Shown here piece after piece: positions 16,047 to 24,344 of a DNA stretch of 64,000 bases; position 1 is the stretch's first letter; the number at the start of each line of letters is the position of its first letter. Source of the DNA: Desulfobacter hydrogenophilus (GTDB lineage: Bacteria > Desulfobacterota > Desulfobacteria > Desulfobacterales > Desulfobacteraceae). The stretch is taken from contig NZ_CP036313.1 in assembly GCF_004319545.1 (NCBI RefSeq), positions 434,001 through 498,000 on the forward strand. The letters are read 5' to 3'. Both the position numbers and the translations under genes were made by a program. The notes under the pieces were generated by a model. It made no database searches. It saw only the letters and a program-made list of their open reading frames with translations, and had not been told where the DNA came from.

Positions 16047-19000
16047 ATGAAACACTTCAATCTAACCCAATGGTCCTTGAACCACCGGCAGCTGATCTGG
16101 TTTTGTATTGTTTTAACGGCGGTGGCCGGTGTCTATGCCTACCAGGGCATGGGGCGCATGGAAGACCCCAATTTCACCATACGCCAGATGATCATTGGCG
16201 TGGGCTGGCCCGGTGCGTCGGCAACCGAAGTGGAACAGCAGGTCACGGATAAAATTGAAAAGGAACTGCAGGATATCCCGGGTCTGGATTTCCTTGAAAG
16301 TTATTCCAGGCCCCAGACAGCGGTCATCTATGTCAACATCAAGGACACCGTGCATTCAAGCGACATCCGGCCCACCTGGCTTGAGGTGCGCAACATGGTC
16401 AACAACATGGTGGATGACCTGCCAAACGGCATTTTAGGCCCCTATTTCAATGACCGGTTTGACGATGTTTACGGTAATATTTATGCCCTGACATCAGACG
16501 GTTTTTCCTACGAACAGATGCGGGAAAAGGCCGAAGATATCCGTCAGGACCTTCTGATGATCAACAGCGTTAAAAAGGTGGTGCTGGAAGGGGTGCAGCC
16601 GGAAAAAATATATATTGAAATGGACAAAAAGAAACTGGCCCGCATGGGTATTGACCCCCTGCTTGTGGCTGCTGTCATTAAAAAACAGAACACCGTAACC
16701 CCGTCGGGCATGCTGGAAACCTCTACGGATAATGTGTTTATAAGGGTGACAGGCCTTTTTGACGATGTTGACGATCTGCGGAATCTTCCCATCCGGGTGC
16801 TGGAACGAACCTTTCGACTGGGGGATATTGCCACAATCCGCCGTGCCTATGCAGACCCCAGCGAACCCAAAATGTACTACAATGGGGAACCTGCCATCGG
16901 CATTGCCGTGTCCATGGAAGATGGGGACAATATTCTCAAACTGGGCCAGAACCTTGAAGCGGCCTTCACACGGATCAGGCAGAACATGCCCCTGGGGCTT
17001 GACATCCACCAGGTGGCCAACCAGCCCATGGTGGTCAAGGACGCCATTAATGAATTTGTCAAAACCCTGGCCGAAGCCATTGTCATTATTCTTGTGGTCA
17101 GCTTTTTAAGCCTTGGCCTTCGTTCGGGTATGGTGGTGGCGCTTTGTATTCCCCTGGTGATTGCCGCCACCTTTCTTTCCATGAAAATAGTCGGCATTGA
17201 CCTGCACCGGGTCTCTTTAGGCGCACTGATTATCTCCCTGGGTCTTCTGGTGGACGATGCCGTGATCTCTGTGGAGATGATGGCCGTAAAACTGGAACAG
17301 GGGTACGACAAGGTGCAGGCGGCCTGCTTTGCCTACACCGTGACAGCCTTTCCCATGCTCACCGGGACGCTTACCACCTGTACAGGCTTCATCCCCATTG
17401 GTTTTGCAAACGGTGTTTCTTCGGAGTTCTGCAGGACCATCTTCCCGGTCATCGGTCTGTCCCTGATCATTTCTTGGGTGGTATCGGTCATGGTGACCCC
17501 GCTGTTCGGGACTTATCTGATCAAGACCCGCCCCACAAAAGAAGGGGAAAAGGAAAGAGACATTTATGATAAAGCCTTTTACCGGGTGTTCAGGCGGCTT
17601 CTGGTCTGGTGCCTGCGGTTCAGGTATGTGGTGCTGATTCTCACCGCCGCAGGTTTTATTTTTGCCCTGCACGGTTTTAAATATGCCAGGAAAGAGTTTT
17701 TCCCAGGCTCCGTGCGCCCGGAGCTGGTGGTGGATCTCACGTTACCCGAAGGGGCCTCCATTCAGGCCACGGACAGCCAGGCCAAGGCCTTTATCAATGC
17801 CATTTCCGGTAATCCGAATATTGACCACTTTGCCTGTTATGTGGGATCCGGCGGACCACGATTTGTTCTCACCTTTGAACCGGTTATGGCCCAGTCCAAT
17901 TTTGCCCAGTTCATCATTGTGGCCAAGGGGCTTAATGAACGAAAACAGCTTGAAAGCCAAATAAAAAACCTTCTGGACAACAACTTCCCCAATGTCCGGG
18001 GGCATCTGCAGACCCTCCAGATGGGACCGCCGGAGCCCTACCCTGTGATGCTGCGCGTATCTGGACGTGAGTATGCAACGGTGCGACAGATTGCAGACCG
18101 GGTCAGGGATGTGATGGCTGCAGACCCGGATTTAAAAAAAATCAATTTAGACTGGTATGAAAAGACCAAAAAACTTCAATTAAACGTGGACCAGGACAAG
18201 GCCAGGGCTCTTGGTGTCACAAGTTCCGACCTGGCTCTGGCCATCCAATCCCAGCTTTCTGGTATCCCGGTCAGTGAATTCAGAGAAAAGGATAAAACCG
18301 TTGATATCGTATTGCGGCTGTCTGCAGGCGATCGGCAGTCCCTGGATGATATCCGGACACTTCCCATCCATGTGGGCCAGGGTAAAACCATTCCTCTATC
18401 GCAGATTGCCGATATCCGTTTCGGCATGGAAGAGGGTCTGATATGGCGACGCAACCTTTTGCCCACCATTACGGTGCAGGCAGACACTATGGCAGGCGTC
18501 ACCGGCAACGATGCCAGCCAAAACGTGTATGAAGCCCTGAAACCTGTCCGGGAAAGCCTTCCTATTGGGTATTCCATTGATATCGGCGGCCTTTCAGAAC
18601 AGAGTCAAAAAGCCACGGGCTATATCCTGGAGATGGTGCCGGTAATGACCATGATTATTGTGATCCTTCTGATGATCCAGATGCAGAATATCCCCAACAT
18701 GATCCTGACCCTGTTAACGGCGCCTCTGGGGCTGATGGGGGTGATTGCCTCCCTTCTGATTTTCAACATGCCCATGGGTTTTCTATCCCAGCTCGGCATT
18801 CTGGCCCTGTCCGGCATTATCATCCGCAACTCGGTGATCCTCATGGACCAGATCGACCTCCAGGTGGCTGCCGGAGAGAATCGGTACCATGCCATTATCA
18901 AGGCCACGGTGTTCCGGTTCAGGCCCATCATGCTCACAGCGGCTTCCACCATCCTGGGTATGGTGCCCCTGGCCGTGGACAAATTCTGGGCTCCCATGGC

Positions 19001-19097
19001 CATAAGCATTGGCGGCGGACTTTTGGGTGCCACGATCCTGACCCTATTTGTTCTGCCCTGCATGGTGGCGACCTGGTATCGGGTAAAAGCAGAGTAA
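16047..19097 (+). CDS. RND-family efflux pump, inner-membrane permease
   Basis: The 1016-residue protein is an AcrB-type proton-driven pump subunit. It has the family architecture: a first membrane helix (residues 13-32), a large periplasmic loop with GWPGASATEVEQQVTDKIEK, and helices 2-6 from about 335 (AIVIILVVSFLSLG). The charged helix is seen in SLGLLVDDAVISVEMM, where the paired aspartates of the proton relay lie. A repeat of the whole pattern follows in the C-terminal half, ending GGGLLGATILTLFVLPCMVA. Length is a little under the usual 1,030-1,050. The gene starts eight bases after the GGDEF gene, with no clear ribosome binding site of its own, so translation is probably coupled. It belongs functionally with the TolC and adaptor genes 6 kb upstream. 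Confidence 0.93.
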   Translation: MKHFNLTQWSLNHRQLIWFCIVLTAVAGVYAYQGMGRMEDPNFTIRQMIIGVGWPGASATEVEQQVTDKIEKELQDIPGLDFLESYSRPQTAVIYVNIKDTVHSSDIRPTWLEVRNMVNNMVDDLPNGILGPYFNDRFDDVYGNIYALTSDGFSYEQMREKAEDIRQDLLMINSVKKVVLEGVQPEKIYIEMDKKKLARMGIDPLLVAAVIKKQNTVTPSGMLETSTDNVFIRVTGLFDDVDDLRNLPIRVLERTFRLGDIATIRRAYADPSEPKMYYNGEPAIGIAVSMEDGDNILKLGQNLEAAFTRIRQNMPLGLDIHQVANQPMVVKDAINEFVKTLAEAIVIILVVSFLSLGLRSGMVVALCIPLVIAATFLSMKIVGIDLHRVSLGALIISLGLLVDDAVISVEMMAVKLEQGYDKVQAACFAYTVTAFPMLTGTLTTCTGFIPIGFANGVSSEFCRTIFPVIGLSLIISWVVSVMVTPLFGTYLIKTRPTKEGEKERDIYDKAFYRVFRRLLVWCLRFRYVVLILTAAGFIFALHGFKYARKEFFPGSVRPELVVDLTLPEGASIQATDSQAKAFINAISGNPNIDHFACYVGSGGPRFVLTFEPVMAQSNFAQFIIVAKGLNERKQLESQIKNLLDNNFPNVRGHLQTLQMGPPEPYPVMLRVSGREYATVRQIADRVRDVMAADPDLKKINLDWYEKTKKLQLNVDQDKARALGVTSSDLALAIQSQLSGIPVSEFREKDKTVDIVLRLSAGDRQSLDDIRTLPIHVGQGKTIPLSQIADIRFGMEEGLIWRRNLLPTITVQADTMAGVTGNDASQNVYEALKPVRESLPIGYSIDIGGLSEQSQKATGYILEMVPVMTMIIVILLMIQMQNIPNMILTLLTAPLGLMGVIASLLIFNMPMGFLSQLGILALSGIIIRNSVILMDQIDLQVAAGENRYHAIIKATVFRFRPIMLTAASTILGMVPLAVDKFWAPMAISIGGGLLGATILTLFVLPCMVATWYRVKAE

Positions 19098-19230
19098 AAA
19101 AGGTATTAAATCGGCAATTAAACTGCGAAAAATGCATAGGGACCCCATTTACTCCCCGCTATTTAAAAACGTGCAACAAAAATGGTATCATGTCCCCAAA
19201 TTTATGACATAGAAAGGAGGATTGATAAGG

Positions 19231-20598
19231 TTGAAACTCAAAGGGATATTACTTGTAATTGGTATTGCGATTTTTTTATACACAGATTGCCAGGCTGGCA
19301 CCAAGGACACTTCGGCTGAAAATATACTGACTTTTGGTGTCAACATGCGCTTTCGGTATGAATATATGGATAATTTTAATTTAAACTACTATGGTGATGA
19401 ACCAGCAAAAGGGAAAGGAACCGATGGCTTCCTCCTGGGAAGATTACGGATGGGTATGGATTATCGTCCCACAAAAAATATTCATGTGGCTGTCTGGGGG
19501 CAACATGCACAGGTCTGGGATATAGGGTTTAAAGAGAGCGATTTTTACAATTCGACCTTTGACCAGGAAAACAATCCATATGAAGATGAATGGGAGCTTT
19601 ACAATACCTATCTGGAAGTCACACAGATTCTGGATCAGCCACTGAGTATGAAAGCGGGGAGGCAAATCATTTCCTATGGCGACAAAAGGATCTTTGGCCC
19701 GGGGCAGTGGGGAAATACTGGCAAATGGATCTGGGATGCCGTCAAATTTTCCTACAAATTGGGCGACGGATTTGTGGATGCCTTTTACGGGAAAACCATG
19801 CTTCATGATTCGGACCAATTCAGCCTGAATCACGATCACGGATTTGAAAGTTATGGATTTTACAGTCATTTTAAGCTTCCCAAAAACCTGTTGGGTATTA
19901 TGGTTGAACCCTTTTTTATGACCAAAAAAAACGATCGGGACACCTATAAAGGTGAAAATGGGCAATGGGAAGATTTTGATTCCTACTATCTGGGGGGCAG
20001 AATCTTCAGGATGGATCTTAACGGATGGGACGCTGACTTTACCTTTATAAAGCAGGAGGGGGATCTCTCCGACGATGATATCGACGCTTACGGTTACCAT
20101 GCGTTGATTGGCTACAATTTTAAAAATATTGTTTTCACACCCCGGATCAGTTTAGAGTATAGCTATGCTTCCGGTGACAGTGATCCCACTGATGGGAAAA
20201 AAGAGACGTTTGACGGGGCATTTGGGGCCAGGGACAAGATGTTCGGCCGAATGAATCTGTTTCAATGGAAAAATTTAAAGGATGCCCAGATCAATCTGGA
20301 AGTCAAATTAAAAAAAGGCTTTTATTTAACGGCAGAATACCACCAGTTCTGGTTGGCCGAAAAAGAAGATGCCTGGTATCTGAACAAGAACTATAAGGAC
20401 ACGACCGGCAATTCAGGGGATAAAATCGGAAAAGAATTTGATATCGTCGGCAGGTGGGATCTTCCCAGAGGGAATCAAATTCAGTTCGGTTATGGTCATT
20501 TCTGGCCGGATGAGTTTGCTGAAAAACAGGCTTCGGATAAAAAGGCTGACTGGGTCTTTTTACAGTGGACCTATAACTTTTCCTATGGGTTGATTTAA
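19231..20598 (+). CDS. Outer-membrane porin of the alginate-export type
   Basis: The protein (about 455 residues) has a signal peptide ending near DCQAG. The rest is a beta-barrel pattern rich in tyrosine, tryptophan and aspartate, with the alginate-export-family look (LTFGVNMRFRYEYMDNFN, LSMKAGRQIISYGDKRIFGP, YNFKNIVFTPRISLEYSYAS). Such porins let anionic or organic solutes cross the outer membrane; the substrate here is open. The start is a TTG. TTG 19231 stands ten bases after a strong AAAGGAGG, whereas the in-frame TTG 19222 is only one base from it, so 19231 is preferred. The gene follows the RND operon by 130 bases and has its own leader. Its stop overlaps the end of a PAS-fragment ORF on the other strand. 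Confidence 0.82.
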   Translation: MKLKGILLVIGIAIFLYTDCQAGTKDTSAENILTFGVNMRFRYEYMDNFNLNYYGDEPAKGKGTDGFLLGRLRMGMDYRPTKNIHVAVWGQHAQVWDIGFKESDFYNSTFDQENNPYEDEWELYNTYLEVTQILDQPLSMKAGRQIISYGDKRIFGPGQWGNTGKWIWDAVKFSYKLGDGFVDAFYGKTMLHDSDQFSLNHDHGFESYGFYSHFKLPKNLLGIMVEPFFMTKKNDRDTYKGENGQWEDFDSYYLGGRIFRMDLNGWDADFTFIKQEGDLSDDDIDAYGYHALIGYNFKNIVFTPRISLEYSYASGDSDPTDGKKETFDGAFGARDKMFGRMNLFQWKNLKDAQINLEVKLKKGFYLTAEYHQFWLAEKEDAWYLNKNYKDTTGNSGDKIGKEFDIVGRWDLPRGNQIQFGYGHFWPDEFAEKQASDKKADWVFLQWTYNFSYGLI

Positions 20599-20726
20599 GT
20601 ATAGAAGTAAAATCCAAAAATTCGTTCAGCAGCCACATTCCATAAACGTTTCGTCCCTTCGGTATCTGCAAATATCATTGCATCGAAATTTTGCTCTACA
20701 AGGCTGTCCATGAATCCGTCGTTCAT
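20595..20726 (-). pseudogene. N-terminal remnant of a PAS-domain protein
   Basis: A 43-codon ORF on the minus strand reads like the start of a PAS sensor: VEQNFDAMIFADTEGTKRLW, then NVAAERIFGF. In PAS proteins this block is followed by about 80 more residues. Here it ends almost at once at TAA 20595-20597, inside the porin's 3' end. It has a good leader, with GAGGTGA some ten bases before the ATG. It is a cut-off relic; whether the short peptide is made is unknown. Confidence 0.55.
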
Positions 20727-20770
20727 ATTTACATCATCACCTCAAAATGAGGGGTTCTTGAAATGATAGC

Positions 20771-20841
20771 ACCTAACGCATAACGCCAGCATGCCGTAGG
20801 GCCTGGCCTTTGACCAGGTCCGACGACATGCGCTTGTTCTA
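20771..20841 (+). other. attC-like hairpin, second site
   Basis: ACCTAACGCATAACGCCAGC is followed by a stem (20789-20806 with 20814-20831, 18 bases, mostly paired) and GCGCTTGTTCTAG. The frame ATAACGCCAGCATG ... CATGCGCTTGTT is what I know from attC sites of environmental integron cassettes. The right core GTTCTAG is degenerate. The 326-base gap between porin and cytochrome genes holds this site and the PAS remnant, and otherwise nothing I can identify. Confidence 0.4.
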
Positions 20842-20924
20842 GTTTGGTTACTCCTGAAAAGCCATATCCGTTACCATATTAGCAGCTGCGATCACAAAAC
20901 GATCGCCAATATGGACCATTGCTC

Positions 20925-22307
20925 CTATTTTTCAAACCGAGCGCCACCGCCGGCCGGATCCTGTTTATACCCCAGGGCCTTGAAATCCATCACCCCTGAA
21001 GGACTGTGGCAATCCAGGCAGGACAGCGATTCCTCCTTGGGAACCACCCCATGGTTCAGACGCCAGTACATGACAGTCTCAACAAAGTCAACCTTACCGC
21101 TAAAGGGAAGTTTTGCGGCCTTCATGCCCTTTTCCGCTGCCAATTTCCAGTCTCCCGTGGCCATAAAACCGTCCTTGCCCGTTAAATGGGGAACAATAAG
21201 GATTCGATTTTCAGAATCCATGGGCTGCCGGCTTTTTACCAACTTGTAGGGGGTAATCCTTGCCAATGGGTCTTTGATACTGCCCACCGGGGAATTAAGT
21301 GCAGTGACGCCACTTGTTTTTATAGTGTCTCCCTTAAGATACCTGTGGTGTTTTCCATTGTACCAGGCATAGGTTGGACGCAACGCCTTCTCTTTTACGG
21401 TGATGCCTAATTTCCCCTGCACCACGATCTTGTTTTCACTCTGCTCCAGGATCTTATTTTCTTTAGCCCCTTTGGAAAAATCTCTGGATGTCAGGGTGAA
21501 CTTTTTGCGTGCAAAGGTGGGAATATGGCAGGTCTGGCAGGCAATGGATTGACAGTGACCGTTCAACTGCTTCAACAGCGGAGACGCGTCATCATGGGGT
21601 GATTCGTCATGGCAATCCAAGCATGAGACGCTGCCCTCACTCACGGCTGAGGTCGTGCTGCTGCCTGCAATCCGATGCTGATCCGTGGCGTGGCATTCCT
21701 GGCAGGAAAAATCCTCTCCTCCCATGTGGACATCAAAAGATCTGGAAGGATTGAGAAATTCACTGCTCAGATCCCCATGCTTAAAATTATCCCCACCGCC
21801 ACCATACCAGTGACAGGCGCCGCAGTTCCCCCGCCCCGGAGGACCGACGCTCCCAGCGATTTGTGCCAGGTCAATCCCCTTGTCTGGATAACCGCACTTA
21901 TTTTTCTTTTTGGAATAGCGGCCCGTGGTATCATGGCACACCAGGCAGTCCACATTGGCCATATCTGTAAAATCAAAATTTTCGTCTTTCCACCCATAAC
22001 CGGCATGACATTTGGTGCACCCGCACCAATTGGATTCGATGCTCACTCAGTAGTCGTTCATCAAATTTATTTTGCCAAGTTGGATCCCCTTAGCACGGCC
22101 TTCTAAAAAAGGGGCATCCCCCTTCCACAGCCAGTGGGCTGTCTTTATAAAGGCCTCACCCTGATCGGCATGGCACTCCAGGCATCGACGGGTGAGAGCC
22201 TGACCATTGGCATAATTTTTTTCCATGTGTTTGGAATGATCCTCCATGGCATAGCATGGGCTGTAAAACATGAGTAAAGAAATAAAAAACAACACTTTTT
22301 GAATCAT
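20925..22307 (-). CDS. Octaheme cytochrome c, tetrathionate-reductase family, with in-frame TGA (probable selenocysteine)
   Basis: Read through one TGA (22047-22049), the frame gives 460 residues. A signal peptide ends near CYA (residue 20). Eight CxxCH haem sites begin at residues 42, 97, 121, 162, 202, 229, 257 and 430. The order and the text around them (TAHWLWKG, CTKCHAGYGW, CGACHWYGGGGDNFKHGDL) are those of the octaheme tetrathionate reductase (OTR) family, periplasmic enzymes reducing tetrathionate, nitrite or hydroxylamine. Residue 87, the TGA, sits in NDY-x-VSIESN, where relatives have NNFC. From memory of the Shewanella OTR structure this is active-site Cys64, with Asp150 and haem-ligand Lys153 86 and 89 residues further on. 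Here D173 and K176 (GDNFK) lie at exactly 86 and 89. A SECIS-like hairpin follows the TGA. Plain gene calling would split the gene into 86 and 373 codons. The ribosome binding site AAGGAGG is strong. A nonsense mutation is the alternative. Confidence 0.85.
22012..22049 (-). promoter_or_regulatory. Candidate bacterial SECIS element after the TGA
   Basis: On the mRNA the TGA is followed after 17 bases by TTGGTGC, loop GGGT, GCACCAA: a perfect 7-bp stem, extendable by two pairs across an A-A mismatch. The loop starts with G and contains GGU, and its first base is the 25th after the TGA. Bacterial SECIS elements have a short stem, a G at the start of a small loop and about 16-37 bases from the UGA. 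The E. coli fdhF element also has a GCACC stem arm and a GGU loop. Confidence 0.65.
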
Positions 22308-22411
22308 GATTCCTCCTTAGGTTATTTCTCTGAAACAGACACAAAACCGTTTATGAACATCAAACAATACTATTTTAATATGGCAGCAGGATTAGTACCA
22401 TCTATTTTTTC

Positions 22412-23944
22412 TTAATCCTGTCGGGGCAAAAACCACTTATCGGTCATCAGGTCCCTAGCATCGGATGTCAGGGGAATCAGGTCGCTTTTATCTGCAAGGC
22501 CGATCTTGAACTTCCGGTTCAATGCGGCAAAATGCTTTAACCCAAAGGCGATTTTATTGAGGTATGAAAAGACCCCGATGGCACCGGTGGGAAAATCGTT
22601 GGCCCGGGTGCCGTAAAGGGCGCGCAGGTCGGGCAAATCGCAAAAGATTCCCTCAACCGTGGTGCCGTAGGCTTTGAAACGTTCCGGCACTTTGCCCTCC
22701 CTGATTTGTTCTCCAATGGTCTTGGCGGTCATGGCCGCCGCCATGGAGGACCGGCACAGCCCGATGGCGTTTACATAGCCGTCCCCGTAAGCCAGTCCCT
22801 TGAAGACCTGGTCCTCGCTGGCGAAGCCGCCGGTCATCACCATGGCGGGCAGGGATAAGCCTTCGGCCTTCAGCCGGCTGCAAATGCGGACCACGGCATC
22901 CTCCATACAAACCGTGGGCAGGGACCATTCATTCATCATCTTGGATGGGCTGTACCCGGAACCGCCCCCGGCCCCATCAAAGGTGACCATATCCACCCTG
23001 GACATACAAGCCAGCCGGAGTACCCGTTCAATATCCACCCGGTCATACCCGGCCATTTTAAAATAAATATTTTCAGCCCCCATATCCCGCAGCATGGCAA
23101 TATGGTCCATCATGGCCGTTTCATTCCACATGGGCAAACGGGCATAGGTATAGAAATTGGGGCAGACACCGTCGTTCCAGGCCTTTTGTACTTCCGGATC
23201 GCTGGGGTCGGGGTGGACGATGTTACCCTGGGCCTGTTTGGCAAGGGCGGTGTCAAGGTCCGCCACCCGGACCACGGGCTGGGTGCCTTTGGCCCCCTGG
23301 CCGAATTTAATTTCAATGGCTTTGGCCCCGTATTTTTCCATGGCGATTTTGGGCACGCCCATGAGATCGTCATTGGCATTGGACTGGAGCACAATCTGGC
23401 CGTATCCCCTGTCGTATCGGTTAAAGCAGTCCAAGGCCTTTTCCAGCAATGGAAATTCTGAAACCTTGCCATTGGCGGTTTTCAAGTCCGGGTCATTATT
23501 TCTGGCATCCTCACCGATGACACAGGTCACCCCGGCCATGGCCGCTCCTGAAAAATAATCCTGCCAGTTGAGCTTGATCAGGGCCGGCAGGATCACGGGC
23601 ATGACCATCTTCACCGGGTTGATCTGCCCGTAGGTCTGGGTAAGATTCACATTGAATATGGTGGCTTCTTCATGGGTTTCCCCGGCCCCCTGGGCTCCAA
23701 AGACCCGGCCGTTGATGTTGAAGTGGGAAAAATCTATGGGATAGTCCTTTTCCGAAGCAATCTGATTGGTCCCGGTGGTAGTGGGGTATACGGTCCGGGC
23801 TCCGAGCACAGCGGCCTGGGCAATCTCGCAGGTGCCGCCGCAATCCTGGGTGCAAAATGAACACATGCCCGACTGGGGGGAGATGAAGGTGCTACGGTTT
23901 TTGGCAAATGTAAATCCTGAACTCAATCTGGGAGAATAGGTCAT
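22412..23944 (-). CDS. Glutamate-synthase-like FMN-binding protein
   Basis: The 510-residue protein resembles the central FMN-binding region of the large glutamate synthase subunit. Seen are GAKAIEIKFGQGAKG, MVTFDGAGGGSGYSP, the flavin-type barrel end VMTGGFASEDQVFKGLAYGD, and AIGLCRSSMAAAMTAKTIGE. The N-terminus carries a cysteine cluster CSFCTQDCGGTC (residues 28-39) that could bind an iron-sulfur cluster. There is no glutaminase domain and no separate small subunit nearby, so it is probably not a full NADPH glutamate synthase. Stand-alone proteins of this type are common in anaerobes, and their reaction is not settled. It is transcribed alone, behind the nrdJ gene on the same strand with 400 bases between. 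Confidence 0.8.
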   Translation of the reverse strand: MTYSPRLSSGFTFAKNRSTFISPQSGMCSFCTQDCGGTCEIAQAAVLGARTVYPTTTGTNQIASEKDYPIDFSHFNINGRVFGAQGAGETHEEATIFNVNLTQTYGQINPVKMVMPVILPALIKLNWQDYFSGAAMAGVTCVIGEDARNNDPDLKTANGKVSEFPLLEKALDCFNRYDRGYGQIVLQSNANDDLMGVPKIAMEKYGAKAIEIKFGQGAKGTQPVVRVADLDTALAKQAQGNIVHPDPSDPEVQKAWNDGVCPNFYTYARLPMWNETAMMDHIAMLRDMGAENIYFKMAGYDRVDIERVLRLACMSRVDMVTFDGAGGGSGYSPSKMMNEWSLPTVCMEDAVVRICSRLKAEGLSLPAMVMTGGFASEDQVFKGLAYGDGYVNAIGLCRSSMAAAMTAKTIGEQIREGKVPERFKAYGTTVEGIFCDLPDLRALYGTRANDFPTGAIGVFSYLNKIAFGLKHFAALNRKFKIGLADKSDLIPLTSDARDLMTDKWFLPRQD

Positions 23945-24115
23945 AGCGGCTCCTTTTATAAATTCACCTTTTTATATATTTTTTATTAAAACACTGGCAA
24001 TTGCCGGTCCTAGGGCTGCGGCAATCAGCGATCTTAAATAATTGTTAAGGCAAACATAATGCCACAAAACAACATTGCGCGAAAGCTGATGATAATCTGT
24101 GTAAATTCAAGATGA

Positions 24116-24145
24116 GCCTGGTGCCGGCATCTATCGGCACCAGGC
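24116..24145. terminator. Strong hairpin between nrdJ and the glutamate-synthase-like gene
   Basis: An 11-bp perfect stem (GCCTGGTGCCG / CGGCACCAGGC) with an 8-base loop. On the plus strand it is followed by TTT only, and no long U tract is present on either strand. It lies about 200 bases past the nrdJ stop and could end that transcript. The rest of the 400-base gap holds a palindromic repeat (next entry) and no gene. Confidence 0.5.
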
Positions 24146-24164
24146 TTTGGATCAGAGACAAAAA

Positions 24165-24330
24165 TTTATCTGAATAAGTTTAAGGCCCAAGTTCAAAATA
24201 AAACCTTCCGTATGTTTTGCCTTTTCATCCGTCTTCTTCGTTGTGTCAATGGGTACATATATCTAATATGCTCCCATTGCCACGCCTTGAATACGAACGA
24301 AAATTCTAAACCATATTTTGGAATGTTTTA
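24165..24330. repeat. Dispersed repeat-like stretch with inner palindrome
   Basis: The stretch contains TTTTGCCTTTTCATCCGTCT and CTTCGTTGTGTCAATGGG. The same words, in the same order, recur in diverged form at 40.88-40.96 kb (TTGCCTTTTAGCCCATCTAC, TTCGTTGCATCAAAG). Inside is a palindrome around CAATGGG..CATAT and ATATG..CCCATTG (about 24247-24281). It lies just beyond the 3' end of nrdJ. Two diverged copies suggest a dispersed intergenic repeat. Confidence 0.4.
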
Positions 24331-24344
24331 TTCCGATCATGAGC

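Noticed and set aside
20925..22046. Treating the cytochrome as two genes or a nonsense-mutated pseudogene
   Set aside because: The TGA sits at the active-site cysteine position, both sides are conserved in one frame with normal spacing, and a SECIS-like hairpin follows. A pseudogene remains possible but is the weaker reading.
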